Shown one piece after another: positions 26,319 through 38,800 of a DNA stretch of 64,000 nucleotides (position 1 is its first letter; each line of letters begins with the position of its first letter). The stretch comes from Paenibacillus sp. FSL A5-0031 (lineage in GTDB: Bacteria; Bacillota; Bacilli; Paenibacillales; Paenibacillaceae): contig NZ_MRTD01000001.1 in assembly GCF_001956295.1 (NCBI RefSeq), positions 248,001 through 312,000 on the forward strand, given 5' to 3'. The notes below the pieces were generated by a model. It was not told the DNA's origin, did no database searches, and saw nothing but the letters and a program-made list of their open reading frames with translations. The translations under genes were made by a program, and so were the position numbers.

Positions 26319-29300
26319 ATGAGTAGTTTGTTCAGGAAGAAGCTGCTTGGTTTATTTTTAGCAACTGTTCTTGTCATTGCTTTATTACAGCCAGTAGTCG
26401 CATTCGGAGCAGAAGGAACGGTCCAAATGACTGCATACGACTTGCATACAGAGTATAGCCATAACCCAATCGGAATCGATAACACCAAGCCGAGACTCAG
26501 CTGGTTCCTTGAAGCAACAGAGAGAGCACAAATGCAAACTGCCTATCAAATCATTGTCGCTTCAGAAGGGAGCCGTTTGGCTGGCAATGAAGGAGACATA
26601 TGGGATTCTGGCAAAATCATGTCCAGCGATTCCAACAATGTGGAATACAAAGGAGAAGCTTTACAATCTGGAAAACGTTATTTCTGGAAAGTGAAGGTTT
26701 GGGATAACAATGATCACGCTTCAGCATGGAGTGAACCGGGCTCGTGGGAAATGGGATTGCTCGCGCCAGCTGATTGGCAAGCCAAGTGGATTGCCGCCTC
26801 CACACCTGCGACCGTGCCGTCTAGCTATTCCATCGAGCTGGATTTTACAATATTAAATGATGGGGCTGCCATTTTGTTTGGCGGACCTAATGCCTCCAAT
26901 AATTTTTTCTGGCAGTTTAATGTAAAAGAAAAAGCGTATGCCCAGTTTCGGCCACACACGAATGTCGGCGGTACGAAGCTTATGAAGGAATTAGATATTT
27001 CACGGGTCATTCCGAATGACAAGCAATTGAATGTTGCTTATCATCTGAAAATTGAAGTGAATGGCAAAGAAATCAAAACCTATATCAACAATGAGTTAAT
27101 CGACACGATGAAAAATGACAATATTTCGTTCGGTCCTATTGGATTCCGCCAGCATAAAGACGCAAGGACGAATGAGCGCGCCTTGTTCGACAATATCATC
27201 ATTAAGGATGAACACGGCAAGGAGTTGTTTCAAGCAAATTTTGATGATAAGGAAGCAGCAAGCTTTGAAGGGGGGCAATTAACGGAAGATGGAAAACTTC
27301 TCGTAGAGAACGGCACCTTTTATCAGAAAGTCGAGAGTAGAAGCTCACCTATGTTGAGGAAAGATTTTGAAATAGCGAAGCCAGTGCGTAAAGCGACTGT
27401 TTACTCGACGGCGCTTGGACTTTATGAGCTCAGCCTAAATGGGACACGGGTAGGCAGCGATTACTTTAATCCAGGATGGACGGATTACAATAAGCGTTTG
27501 CAGTATCAGACCTATGATGTAACCGACATGCTCCTTGAAGGAGGAAATGCGGTAGGGGCAATGCTGGGTGACGGCTGGTACGCGGGAAATGTGGCACATG
27601 TTGGTCCAAATCAGTACGGAACAGAGCTGTCGTTTTTATTCCAATTAAAAATTGAATACGAGGATGGCACAAGTGAAACGGTAATGACCGATACTTCTTG
27701 GCATTCAACGACTTCGGGACCCGTTCGCTATTCCGACATTCTAATGGGAGAGACATATGACGCTCGCAAAGAAATGGATAAATGGAACCGTTCGAATTAT
27801 GACACTTCATCATGGAACGGTGTAAAAGAGGTCAGCCATTTCCGCGGGAAGCTGGTTGCACAGGTAGGCCCTACCGTCAAGGCGACGGAAGAATTGAAGC
27901 CGATCTCAGTGAAGCAGCCAAGTGCCGGCACTTACATTTTTGATATGGGACAGAACATGGTTGGCTGGGCAAGGTTAAAAGTCGAAGGCACTGCCGGAAC
28001 GAAAGTGAAGCTGCGGTTTGCCGAGATGCTGAATGATGATGGGACGCTTTACACGGAGAACTTGCGTACAGCTAAACAAACAGATGAATATGTCCTAAAA
28101 GGAAGCGGGCTTGAGCAATATGAACCGCATTTCACATTCCACGGTTTCCGTTACGTAGAAGTGACCGGATATCCGGGTGAACCTGCTTTAGATAGCATAA
28201 CGGGGATTGTTGTTCACACCGATACACCGAAGACCGGGACATTTGAAACCTCAAATCCGATGGTCAATCAGCTTTACAGCAACATCACATGGGGACAACG
28301 CGGAAATTTTTTAAGCGTTCCAACAGACTGTCCGCAGCGTAATGAACGAATGGGCTGGACAGGAGACGCGCAGGTGTTCGTTCGTACTGCTACCTATAAC
28401 ATGGAAGTTCCAGGGTTTTACGAGAAGTATATGCGGGATGTTGTTGATGCTCAGGGGGCAAATGGAGCGTTCCCGGACGTTGCGCCAAATGTTAGCGGGA
28501 TGGGTAACGGAAGCAACGGCTGGGGAGATGCAGGCGTTATTATCCCATGGACATTGTATTTAGCTTATAACGACACTTCCGTTATCAAAGAGCATTATGA
28601 TGCGATGGCGAAATGGATCGAGTTTCTCAAAACGAACAGCAACAAGCTCATTCGGTCAGCCGGTGGTTACGGAGACTGGTTGAGCGTGAATGAAACCACA
28701 CCAACGGATGTGGTGAATACGGCCTATTTTGCATACAGCACGAATTTGTTGTCCAAAATGGCAGCGATTATTGGGAAAACAGACGATGCGGAGAAATATA
28801 GTCAATTATTTAAAGATATTAAAGCTGCTTTTAACACCGCGTTTGTTGGTTTGGACGGACAGATCAAAGGCAATACGCAAGCAGGTTATGTGTTTGCACT
28901 GCACATGGATTTATTGGATGGAGATATCAAGAAGAAAGCTGCTGAGCATCTAGTTAACAATATTAAGAGTAAAAACTGGCATCTGTCGACTGGTTTTCTT
29001 GGTGTAGGTTATTTGCTGCCGGTACTTACAGAAGCGGGCTATACAGAGGTTGCTTATCGCTTGTTGACGAACGATACGTACCCCTCATGGGGATACAGCA
29101 TCAAAAATGGCGCAACGACCATTTGGGAGAGATGGAATTCCTATACACAGGAGAATGGATTCGGTGACGCAGGAATGAACTCTTTTAACCATTATTCGCT
29201 TGGCTCCGTTGGAGAATGGATGTTCCGCTATGCGGCAGGAATCGAGGCAGATCCTGAGCAGCCCGGATTCAAACATATTATCATTCAGCCTACACCTGGA

Positions 29301-31742
29301 GGTGAGTTTAGCCATGTGAATGGAGAATACAAGTCTATTTATGGCTTGATCAAGAGCCGCTGGGATCAGGAAGGCTCAGCCTTCAAGCTGAATGTGACGA
29401 TTCCAGTTAATACAACAGCGACTGTATACATTCCAGCGGTAGATAAAGCATCCGTGAGCGAAGGCGGACAGCTTGCTGAAGAAGCCGTTGGTGTCAAGTT
29501 TTTGCGAATGGAAGGGGACAAAGCGGTCTATTCGGTCGGATCTGGAGCATACTCGTTCGCAAGTACAATGGCTGATTCCAACTTAAAGCTGGAAAGCATC
29601 AACTTAAGCAGCAAAGCAACGAAGCTGCAGCAAGGTGAACAAACTCAGCTCACATTAAGCGGAAGTATGGATAATGGTCTGGAAGCCGATTTCACTAACG
29701 CTGAGATCAAGTATGAGAGCAGCAACACTAATGTGATCAAGGTTGCTGATAACGGAATCGCAGCTGCAGTTGGACCCGGCTCCGCAGAAATTACAGCAAC
29801 TGTAAAATCAGGAGAAGTTGTGCTTACTTCCTCTATTAAGTTGATCGTAGTTACCGGGGCGAATCTGGCGTTAGGCAAAAAGGCAACCGCACGCGAAACG
29901 TTGGAGATTTCGCCAGAGTGGGGGGCAGCAGGGCTCACGGACGGCAATTTAGCGCGAAAATATTCATCAACAGGATCTCCTTCGCAATCTCAGGAAAACA
30001 ACCCGCTTTGGGTAGAGATTGATCTGGGTGCCAATCAAGATCTGAATAGTGTGGTGTTGTATCCAAGAACGGACTCCAGTACAAAAGATTCACGAACCGC
30101 TTCCTACCCTATCGATTTCCTTATTCAGGTTAAGGCTGATGGAGGAGATTATATAGAAGTAAAGAGGATGACTGGAGAGCCGAACCCGTTGATGCTGCCA
30201 CAGCTGTATACGTTTGAAAACCAAACCGCTAGATATGTGAGGCTGTCGGTCAATAAGCTTGGGGATATGGCATCAGACGATATTTACTATAGGCTCCAAT
30301 TAGCTGAGCTGGAGGTATTTAACAATCAAGCTGGTTTGCCCGTTACTGGCATAAGCTTGGATCGTACTTCGCTTGAAATGAAGGATGGAGAAAGCATCGA
30401 AATTGCTGCGACAGTGTTTCCGGCAAATGCTGCAAATAAGCGGGTACATTTTGAGTCAAATCTCGAGAACATTATCATCACGAACGTTCATTATGATGAA
30501 GCAAGTGATACTACCAAAGCAACTGTAACAGCAACCAATAAGGGAGCAGATCAAGTAAATGGCGTCATAACTGCGACGACAGAAGATGGCAGCAAGACGG
30601 CTTCGCTAAATGTTACGGTAACCGCAGCTTCCGCAGAAAAAGATATGGCTGTTTTATCAGGAAGTGACACTGTTGTAGCAGGACAGGGAACGGAGTGGAC
30701 GGTCGGTGCAGAAAATGTTAGCTCAAGCTTCACAGCACTAGATGTTATTGTTCATTATGACCCGCAGAAATTCGAATTCCAGACGGTTGGGGAAAGTACT
30801 TACCTCTCGCTGGACCCATCGGTCATTCAGTCGTTGAAACCGAATTTCGAAGTGTTTGGAACGGCGGTTAAACCCGAGCTTGGCCAGATCCGGATCATCA
30901 TGGTCACTTCAGGCCAGCAGCAAGCGGGTATTGACGGTGGCAATCTGTTCCGCCTCCACGGGAAGGTGAAACCGAGTGCGTCAGCAGGCAATACAACGGT
31001 ATCGCTGTCTGATTTCCAAGTATCGGATAGTGGCAAGGGAACAATGATGAATGTATCGCGAGCTGTGCTCTCGATGGAAGTGCTCCTCGCTGACAAAACA
31101 GCGCTGAATACGGCAATCGAACAAGCGCAGGCGTTACATGATGCCGCAATGGAAGGCACGCAGCCGGGCCAGTATCCAACGGGTTCTAAGGCGGCATTGC
31201 ATGCAGCAATCAACAGTGCGATTGATGTGAAGAATGATCCGAATGCGACTGTTACGCAAGTCATCGCAGCGCTTAACGGCTTGAATGCAGCAGTAAAAGT
31301 ATTTAACGAATCGGTGATCCCATCAGCACCTGGTGACAGGACGGAGTTAAACCGATTGATTGCAGAAGCACAATTAAAACATGACAGGGCAATCGAAGGT
31401 ACAAAGGTCGGCAAGTACGCTGCGGGATCAAAAGCGCTGCTGCTGGCAGCCATTAACACAGCCAAGAATGTAGGAAGCAGCCAGTGGCAAATAGATGAGG
31501 CTGTAACGATACTAAACAAAGTTCTTCAAGTTTTCAAAGCGAAGATTGTGACACTGATCGAGGGACAAACGAAGGTTACGATTCGAGATCTGTCGATCAT
31601 AGCGAATTTCTATGGTGTCACCTCCAAAGATCCAAACTGGTTTGAAATTGAGAAAGCAGATGTAATCGGCGCAAATGTAATCGACATTCGTGTATTAGCT
31701 TCCATTGCGCAAATGATTCTTGAAGAGTGGAGCTTGGAATAG
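26319..31742 (+). CDS. Secreted multidomain alpha-L-rhamnosidase (GH78) with cohesin, FIVAR and dockerin-like modules
   Basis: 1807 residues from ATG 26319 (AAGGGAG 11 nt upstream). Order: signal peptide (1-30); Ig-like domain (31-160); ConA/LamG-like insert (165-335); GH78 N-terminal beta domains; (alpha/alpha)6 catalytic domain (620-960); C-terminal beta domain. Then bacterial Ig-like (1089-1175), F5/8-type discoidin (1180-1335), a second Ig-like domain (1340-1440), cohesin-like (1442-1586), two FIVAR-like helical repeats (1588-1744) and a degenerate dockerin (1744-1807). The catalytic acid is probably Glu-676 in PQRNERMGWTGD and the base Glu-937 in TTIWERW, by analogy with known GH78 enzymes. 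It should release terminal L-rhamnose from polysaccharide or glycoside. It leads a three-gene unit with the SLH-cohesin protein and a second GH78. Confidence 0.93.
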   Translation: MSSLFRKKLLGLFLATVLVIALLQPVVAFGAEGTVQMTAYDLHTEYSHNPIGIDNTKPRLSWFLEATERAQMQTAYQIIVASEGSRLAGNEGDIWDSGKIMSSDSNNVEYKGEALQSGKRYFWKVKVWDNNDHASAWSEPGSWEMGLLAPADWQAKWIAASTPATVPSSYSIELDFTILNDGAAILFGGPNASNNFFWQFNVKEKAYAQFRPHTNVGGTKLMKELDISRVIPNDKQLNVAYHLKIEVNGKEIKTYINNELIDTMKNDNISFGPIGFRQHKDARTNERALFDNIIIKDEHGKELFQANFDDKEAASFEGGQLTEDGKLLVENGTFYQKVESRSSPMLRKDFEIAKPVRKATVYSTALGLYELSLNGTRVGSDYFNPGWTDYNKRLQYQTYDVTDMLLEGGNAVGAMLGDGWYAGNVAHVGPNQYGTELSFLFQLKIEYEDGTSETVMTDTSWHSTTSGPVRYSDILMGETYDARKEMDKWNRSNYDTSSWNGVKEVSHFRGKLVAQVGPTVKATEELKPISVKQPSAGTYIFDMGQNMVGWARLKVEGTAGTKVKLRFAEMLNDDGTLYTENLRTAKQTDEYVLKGSGLEQYEPHFTFHGFRYVEVTGYPGEPALDSITGIVVHTDTPKTGTFETSNPMVNQLYSNITWGQRGNFLSVPTDCPQRNERMGWTGDAQVFVRTATYNMEVPGFYEKYMRDVVDAQGANGAFPDVAPNVSGMGNGSNGWGDAGVIIPWTLYLAYNDTSVIKEHYDAMAKWIEFLKTNSNKLIRSAGGYGDWLSVNETTPTDVVNTAYFAYSTNLLSKMAAIIGKTDDAEKYSQLFKDIKAAFNTAFVGLDGQIKGNTQAGYVFALHMDLLDGDIKKKAAEHLVNNIKSKNWHLSTGFLGVGYLLPVLTEAGYTEVAYRLLTNDTYPSWGYSIKNGATTIWERWNSYTQENGFGDAGMNSFNHYSLGSVGEWMFRYAAGIEADPEQPGFKHIIIQPTPGGEFSHVNGEYKSIYGLIKSRWDQEGSAFKLNVTIPVNTTATVYIPAVDKASVSEGGQLAEEAVGVKFLRMEGDKAVYSVGSGAYSFASTMADSNLKLESINLSSKATKLQQGEQTQLTLSGSMDNGLEADFTNAEIKYESSNTNVIKVADNGIAAAVGPGSAEITATVKSGEVVLTSSIKLIVVTGANLALGKKATARETLEISPEWGAAGLTDGNLARKYSSTGSPSQSQENNPLWVEIDLGANQDLNSVVLYPRTDSSTKDSRTASYPIDFLIQVKADGGDYIEVKRMTGEPNPLMLPQLYTFENQTARYVRLSVNKLGDMASDDIYYRLQLAELEVFNNQAGLPVTGISLDRTSLEMKDGESIEIAATVFPANAANKRVHFESNLENIIITNVHYDEASDTTKATVTATNKGADQVNGVITATTEDGSKTASLNVTVTAASAEKDMAVLSGSDTVVAGQGTEWTVGAENVSSSFTALDVIVHYDPQKFEFQTVGESTYLSLDPSVIQSLKPNFEVFGTAVKPELGQIRIIMVTSGQQQAGIDGGNLFRLHGKVKPSASAGNTTVSLSDFQVSDSGKGTMMNVSRAVLSMEVLLADKTALNTAIEQAQALHDAAMEGTQPGQYPTGSKAALHAAINSAIDVKNDPNATVTQVIAALNGLNAAVKVFNESVIPSAPGDRTELNRLIAEAQLKHDRAIEGTKVGKYAAGSKALLLAAINTAKNVGSSQWQIDEAVTILNKVLQVFKAKIVTLIEGQTKVTIRDLSIIANFYGVTSKDPNWFEIEKADVIGANVIDIRVLASIAQMILEEWSLE

Positions 31743-31816
31743 ACATACGAATTTCGAATAGGAGGCAGGCACACTAACCTGCCTCATAAACTCTGCTATG
31801 AAAGGATTCATGCGAT

Positions 31817-32830
31817 ATGTCGAATGCAAAACGAATGACGATAGTATTCACAATTTTAATCAGTATGTTCAGTTTAATGCCTATTTCGGCAATGGCGGAT
31901 AAGGCCGCTGCTTCTTTTGAACTAAAGATTACTAGTCAAGAAGCCAAAACTGAAATTTCAGTAGTGGGAAAAAACTTAACCGATGTATTTGCCTATGATA
32001 TTTCGATGAAATACGATTCCACTCGATTGAAGTTTGTTGGAGCACGTACTGCTTTGACAGGTTTTTCTGTCGATCCGATCGTAAAGAAGGGGACCATTCG
32101 GTTTGCCCATACGAAGACAGGCAATTCAGCTGGCGAGACAGGGGACAAAGAGTTGGTAGTGTTGAAATTTGAGCGAATGGCTGAGGGGAATGCTGAGGTC
32201 AGCCTTCAAGCTGTGCAGCTTGTTAATTCGAAATTGGAGATGAATGAACTGAAACCTGTGCTGCAGGTAACTGTAGCTGGAAAATCTATTACTGTGGATT
32301 GGAAAGATATTAAAGGACATTGGGCGGAAAGTTCGATTAGGGAAGCGGCTGAGCTCGGTTTTGTTACGGGATATGCCGATGGAACATTCCTTCCTAACCG
32401 CGCAGTAACGCGTGCGGAGTTCTCAGCTATGATGGTTCGGGCGCTTCATCTAGAACCTGGAGCTGATAGTAAACTTGCCTTCAACGATAGCGATCGAATA
32501 GCTGCGTGGGCGAAACCGTATATCGCAACAGCGGTTAAGGCAGGTCTATTAAAAGGTTATGATGACGGAAGCTTCCGCGCAGACCAGTTAATTAATCGGA
32601 CAGAAATGGTTGCTGTCGTCATGAGGGCTCTTGATCTAAAAGCAGACCAAAATACGAAGCTGCAGTTTGCGGATGCGTTAGAAATTCCTGTTTGGGCGAC
32701 TGGTTACGTAGCTGCAGCTGTGGAGACAGGAATAATTAAAGGGCGAAATGGCAATCGGTTTGCACCTCAAGAGCATGCTACTCGGGCGGAGTCGGTAGTC
32801 GTCATCCATGCAATGCTGAAGCAAAAATAG
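31817..32830 (+). CDS. Cell-surface anchor protein: one cohesin-like domain plus three SLH repeats
   Basis: 337 residues. Signal peptide (1-28, ending SAMA), a cohesin-like beta domain (about 30-155: YDISMKYDSTRLKFVGA, ELVVLKFERMAEGNAEVSLQ), then three SLH repeats (about 160-337), each with the GYADGTF / GYDDGSF / GRNGNRF type turn and TRAE or RTE motif. SLH repeats bind pyruvylated wall polysaccharide; cohesins bind dockerins. The layout matches the OlpA type of surface anchor in cellulosome bacteria. It lies between two GH78 enzymes that end in dockerin-like modules, so it may tether them to the cell. GAAAGG is 11 nt before the ATG; a start at 31835 is possible. Confidence 0.9.
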   Translation: MSNAKRMTIVFTILISMFSLMPISAMADKAAASFELKITSQEAKTEISVVGKNLTDVFAYDISMKYDSTRLKFVGARTALTGFSVDPIVKKGTIRFAHTKTGNSAGETGDKELVVLKFERMAEGNAEVSLQAVQLVNSKLEMNELKPVLQVTVAGKSITVDWKDIKGHWAESSIREAAELGFVTGYADGTFLPNRAVTRAEFSAMMVRALHLEPGADSKLAFNDSDRIAAWAKPYIATAVKAGLLKGYDDGSFRADQLINRTEMVAVVMRALDLKADQNTKLQFADALEIPVWATGYVAAAVETGIIKGRNGNRFAPQEHATRAESVVVIHAMLKQK

Positions 32831-32872
32831 AACGATAAACAATAACAAAGGAAAGTCGAGGGGAAAAAAAGT

Positions 32873-35800
32873 ATGAGGAAAACCATGAGTCTTCTATTAG
32901 CTTTGGTGATTGGCTTCACATTATGCTTGCCTATGACTAGTACGGCGTATGGCGAAGCGGGTGGAACGGGAGCAATAATGGCGGTAACCGATTTAACGAC
33001 GGAGTACACGAACAATCCGATCGGAATTGATGTGGTGAAGCCGAGGATGAGTTGGAAGCTTCAGTCCGATAAACGTGGACAGCTTCAAACAGCATACGCC
33101 ATTCAGGTAGCCAGCACCAAACAGAAATTGCTGGATAATCAACCGGATGTGTGGAATACCGATAAAGTTGATACGAATCAATCGGTAAATGTCGTTTATG
33201 ACGGCAAACCTCTGGAGTCCGGCAAACGTTACTTTTGGAGAGTAAAAGTATGGGACTTGAACAATGAGAAGGCATCAGAATGGAGTGATCCTGCTTGGTG
33301 GGAAATGGGTCTTCTCCATGATTCGGATTGGCAAGCAGAATGGATCGGTATGAGCGACGCGAACAATATGACAACAGAAGGTCTTAAATGGGTTTGGTTT
33401 CCGGAAGGGAATCCGGCTTCAAATGCTCCTGCAGGAGATCGCTATTTTCGCAAAACCATTCAATTGCCGTTAGACCGGACAATAACACAAGGGAAATTTT
33501 TATTAACTGCGGATGATGGGTTCGTGCTATATGTGAACGGGAAGCGAATGGGCAGTTCTATCAAAGCGGTCGATTCATGGAAAGAAGGCAAAATTGTAGA
33601 TGTCTCAAGTGCACTCATTCCTGGAGCTAATACGATTGCAATCCAAACATCAAACGATGGCGGACCTGCTGGTCTGCTTGGCAGCTTGAAAGTGGTATTC
33701 GAGGAAGGAACACCTCTTCAATTGAATATGGATCAAGGTTTGAAAGCAGCCAAGGTAAAGATGGAGGGATGGGAGAAATCAGATTTTGATGACAGCAGCT
33801 GGTCAGCTGCGATGATCGTCGCGTCCTATGGGGAGTCGCCGTGGGGGAAAAATGTAAAAATTACAGCTTCGCCTCCTTACATTCGCAAAGGTTTCTCTTT
33901 AGAGAAGTCCATTGCAAAAGCAAGACTTTACTCCAGCGCTCTCGGAATATATGAACCTAGCATTAACGGCAAACGTGTAGGCGGAGATTTATTTACGCCA
34001 GGATGGACAGATTACACCAAGCATATTCAATACCAGACCTATGACGTAACTGATTTGCTTCAAAACGGTGACAACGTCATTGGCGCTATATTGGCAGAGG
34101 GATGGTATTCCGGACATGTCGGTTTTATTGGTCCGAACATTTATGGCGATAGCAACTATTTGTTCATGCAATTAAATCTTGAGTACACAGACGGTTCAAC
34201 TGAAACGATTGGAACGGATCAATCATGGAAATTTGCAGCAGGGGCAATTGTATCTTCTAGTATTTTGATGGGAGAGACCTATGATGCAACGAAGGAATTA
34301 GACGGATGGGATACACCTGCCTTCGATGCAACGAGCTGGGATTCGGTTCAAAAATTAGAGAAAGAAGTGACTGGGAAGCTAGTCGCTCAGGATGGCCCAA
34401 CGGTTCAATTAATTGAAGAAATGAAGCCGATTAAGATGACAGAGCCGGAACCTGGCAAATATGTGTTTGATTTAGGACAGAACATGGTCGGAACCGTAAG
34501 GCTAAAAGTAAGCGGTGAAGCGGGTCAAACGGTTACTCTTCGACATGCAGAGGTATTAAACCCGGACGGGACCTTCTATACAGCAAACTTGCGCGCGGCA
34601 AAAGCAACGGACCGATATACCTTGAAGGGCGGCGGAGATGAAGTATATGAGCCGAAGTTTACGTTTCATGGTTTCCGTTATGTGGAGGTAACGGGTTATC
34701 CCGGCGTGCCGAGTATGGATGCCGTTACAGGGCTGGTCATGCATACAGCAGCACCGTTTAGCGGCAAGTTAGAAACTTCTAGTGCGATGTTGAATCAACT
34801 GCAAAGCAATATTACTTGGGGACAGCGAGGCAATTTCTTGGAGGTTCCTACCGATACGCCTGCCCGTGACGAGCGTTTGGGTTGGACCGGTGACATCAAT
34901 GTCTTTATTGGAGCTGCTGCTTTTAATATGGACGTGGCAAAGTTTATAGGAAGCAAATGGATGAGAGATTTGAGAGATGGACAATCAATTAACGGTGCTT
35001 TTCCCGATGTAGCGCCTAATGTTCTCGGAGAAAGAGGCAATGCCGGCTGGGGGGATGCTGGCGTTACCGTTCCGTATACCATTTGGCAGCGTTACGGAGA
35101 TATTCGTGTTATTGAAGAAAATTATGATGAAATGGTTCACTGGATCGAATATATGAGAAAAAATAGCTCTGGACTTATTCGTCCGTCTTCCATGTATGGT
35201 GATTGGCTGGATGTGAATGATCCAACGCCAGGCGATTTAATTTCTACCGCTTATTTTGCGTACAGTACAAAACTGGTATCCGAAATGGCGCATGCCATCG
35301 GCCGTCAAGAGGATGCCGACAAGTACGAGCAGCTTTATGAGCAAGTGAAAGCAGCGTTTATTAAAGCCTATGTTAGCGAAGATGGAAAAGTTAAAGGAAA
35401 TAGCCAAACGGGATACGTGTTAGCTTTGTACATGGATTTGGTTCCCGAATCGAAACGTCAAGCTGCCGCGGATCATTTGGTAGAGCTGATTAAAGCGCGC
35501 GACTGGCATTTATCAACCGGTTTTCTTGGCACGAGAGATTTATTGCCGGTATTGAGCGAAACGGGACATTTGGATGTTGCTTACCGATTGCTCAACAATG
35601 ACACCTATCCTTCATGGGGATATCAGATCAAAAATGGTGCGACTACGATGTGGGAGCGCTGGGATTCTATTAAGCCGGATGGCAGTTTCCAAGATATTGG
35701 CATGAACTCCTTTAACCATTACGCTTATGGAGCAGTCGGAGATTGGATGTATCAAAATATTGCCGGCATTCAACAGGACCCTGCAAGTCCGGGTTATAAG

Positions 35801-38800
35801 CATATTTTGATTAAACCTCGACCTGGTGGAGATTTGACTAGCGCCAAAGGATCGTACAATTCTGTTTACGGCATGATTGTAAGCGATTGGAAAAAAGAAG
35901 GGGATATTTTTAGCCAGCATGTCACGATTCCAGCAAATACAACGGCTACGGTCTATATCCCTGCTGACAGCAAGTGGGCAGTAACAGAAAGCGGCCAATT
36001 TGCATTGTCGGTGGAAGGGGTACAATTTGTTGGTATGGAGGAAGGAAATGCGGTATTCACAGTAGGTTCGGGTGATTATCAGTTTGTAGTTGATCCTATT
36101 ATTGGAGATTTAGGCAGTGCCCTTGATGAGGCGGACAAATTTCAAAATGAAGTAATAAGCTATTCCAATAATGGAGAGCTCACCAGCGAACAAACCCAGG
36201 CACTTTCAGGTAAAGGCGAGGCGCTTGCTAGCCGAATTGAAGCAAGTATTGAGGCGTACAAAGCCGGTGATGATGCTCTCTTTATCGAGCAAGTTCATCA
36301 TGCTTTATATGAAACAGACGGTTTACAGCAATGGTTGCATGAACAAAGCGATGCTGGGTCAATAAACGATGCTATTGTTAAAAAATTAGCAAATCTCATT
36401 TCAAACGCAACAACGTTTTTGTCAGCCATTAGCAATGAAAAGCTAGGAATAAAGTGGTTAATTAGCCCTTCCGAGGTATCCGTACTGCCCGGAAACACAT
36501 TTACAGTTGAAGTGAAAGCAACTAACGATGGCGATGCGAGCATTAATGATGTGCGTTATACTCTCCAGAAACCCGAAGGATGGGAAGTCACTTCGATAGG
36601 AGATAACCAAACGGCTGTCATTAAACCAGGTGAAACGTTTGCTGCTGCATTCCGTGTGAAAGTGTCGGAGCAACAAAAACCCACTAGCCTATTTAATATA
36701 GTTGGCAGCGGAAGCTACAAAATAAATGATGCAACAGTGGAAGTGCCTTTGAAGACGACAATAAAGATCGATTCGCCAATCATTATCAAAGCATTAAAGG
36801 CAGAACCAGCAACAATCGAGCCTAGCGGTACAGCAACGGTTAATACAACCATTCAAAATAAAGGAAGCTTTTCCGTTGAAGGATCTATAGAGCTCAGTGC
36901 TCCTTTAAACTGGACGGTTTCCCCTGCACGCCAAGTCTATAGCCTTAAAGCCGGTGAAGAAAAGAATATTAGTTTTGAGGTAAAATCACCGCTTCTTGCA
37001 GTTGAAACGGCTGCTGAGCTGCATGTGATTGCTTCGTTTAATGGAGCTGAAGCAGCCAAGAGCAGTACGGCCATTCAAGTGCGTTATAAAAACCCGCCGC
37101 TAGACTTCTACGATCATGTAGACGTTGGCGAACAAGGCTCTGAACAAAAACATAATGTAAAGTTTTCCGCTCAGTCCGGTGCAAATGTGGAGGAGGGATT
37201 AACGAGAAGGTATGTTAATCATGGAGACGCAAATGGTTATTTCCAATTTGATATGACCGTTGAGCCAGGCAAACCTTTCATCATTAGGGCAATCGAAACG
37301 TATGATCGGGCACAATTGAAAGATTATTATGTGTTGGTAAACGGAACGAAAGTGCTCAGCCGCGTGAATGAAAAAGATAGCCGAGGTATTGTAACCTATC
37401 AATTTGTTGTTGATGATATCTCTTTAACAAAAGATGGCAAGGTGACTGTTCGGTTCCAAGAAGATGAGGAAGGACGCAATTATGATCCTTCGATTGCCGA
37501 CGTTTGGACGATGCCGCTGAACGCAGAATATGTCTCATTACAGGATATTCCTGCTAGAGTGGCTGGAGATTCCATAACGATAGCGGGGTATACGACGCTC
37601 GATAAAGTGGAGGTAAAGGTACTAGGGCCGGATCAAGCAATGTTGTTCAATAAAGAATTGCCTGGCGGTGTATTTAGCGAATCCTACTTAATAGAAAAAG
37701 ATGCGTCTTCGGGAACTTATACAGTGGTTGCAGGCAATGGAACGACGCAAGCAACCAAGCGTTTCGAAGTAAGCGCAAATATCCCTGTTACTGAACTAAA
37801 GCTGGATCGTTCTTCCATCGAATTGAAGGATGGTGAAAGCATTGAAATTTCTGCTATCGTCTTTCCGGCGAATGCAACAAACAAAAATGTGCATTTTGTC
37901 TCTAATCATGAGAACATCGTAGTCACGAATGTTCATTATGATGAGGCTAGTGCAGTAACCAAAGCAACCGTTACGGCAACCAATAAGGGAGCGGAAGCAT
38001 TAACGGGTCTCATAACGGCGATGACGGAAGATGGTGCAAAAACAGCTGCACTGAATGTCAAAATAACCGCATTTGCTTCAGAAAAAGATATGGCCACACT
38101 GTCAGGTCCTGCAATGGTATTAGCAGAGCAGGAGGCAGAGTGGACGATTGGAACGGACAATATAAGTTCAAATTTCACGGCTCTTGATGTTATTTTTCAT
38201 TATGATCCGCAGAAGTTTGAATTCCAGACAGTGAAAGAAGGCGTATCTCAAGCGTTAGATCCGTCAGCCATTCAATCGTTGAAGCCGAATTTCGCTGTAT
38301 TCGGGAGTGCGGTTAAACCCGAGCTTGGCCAAATTCGAATCATTATGGCAACCACGGGTGAGCAGCAAGACGGCATCGACGGTGGTCCTTTGTTCAGCCT
38401 CCACGGTAAGGTGAAGGCAGGTGCGAAGGCAGGCAGCACGACCGTCTCGTTGTCTGATTTCGAAGTATCATTGAATGGCAAAGGAACGATAATGAATGTG
38501 TCCCAAGCTTCGTTATTGATCGAAGTGAATCTTGCTGATAAAACGGCGTTGAATACAGCAATCCAGCAAGCGGAATCCGCTCATGATGCTGCGGTGGAAG
38601 GAACTTTGCCTGGTCAGTATCCAATCGGAGCTAAAGCAGCATTGCAAGCAGCGATCCTCAGCGCGACAGCCGTCAAGAATGATGCGAATGCGACAGGTGA
38701 GGAAGTTGCTGGTGCGCTTAATGCTTTGAATGCGGCTATGAAACGGTTTGCCGACTCGGTCATTCCATCGATTCCTGTGGACAGAACCGTATTGAACGCT

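Noticed and set aside
30827..31519. 230-codon leftward open frame over the first GH78 tail
   Set aside because: Antisense to the FIVAR and cohesin region; length follows from the Ala-rich codon pattern of the sense strand.
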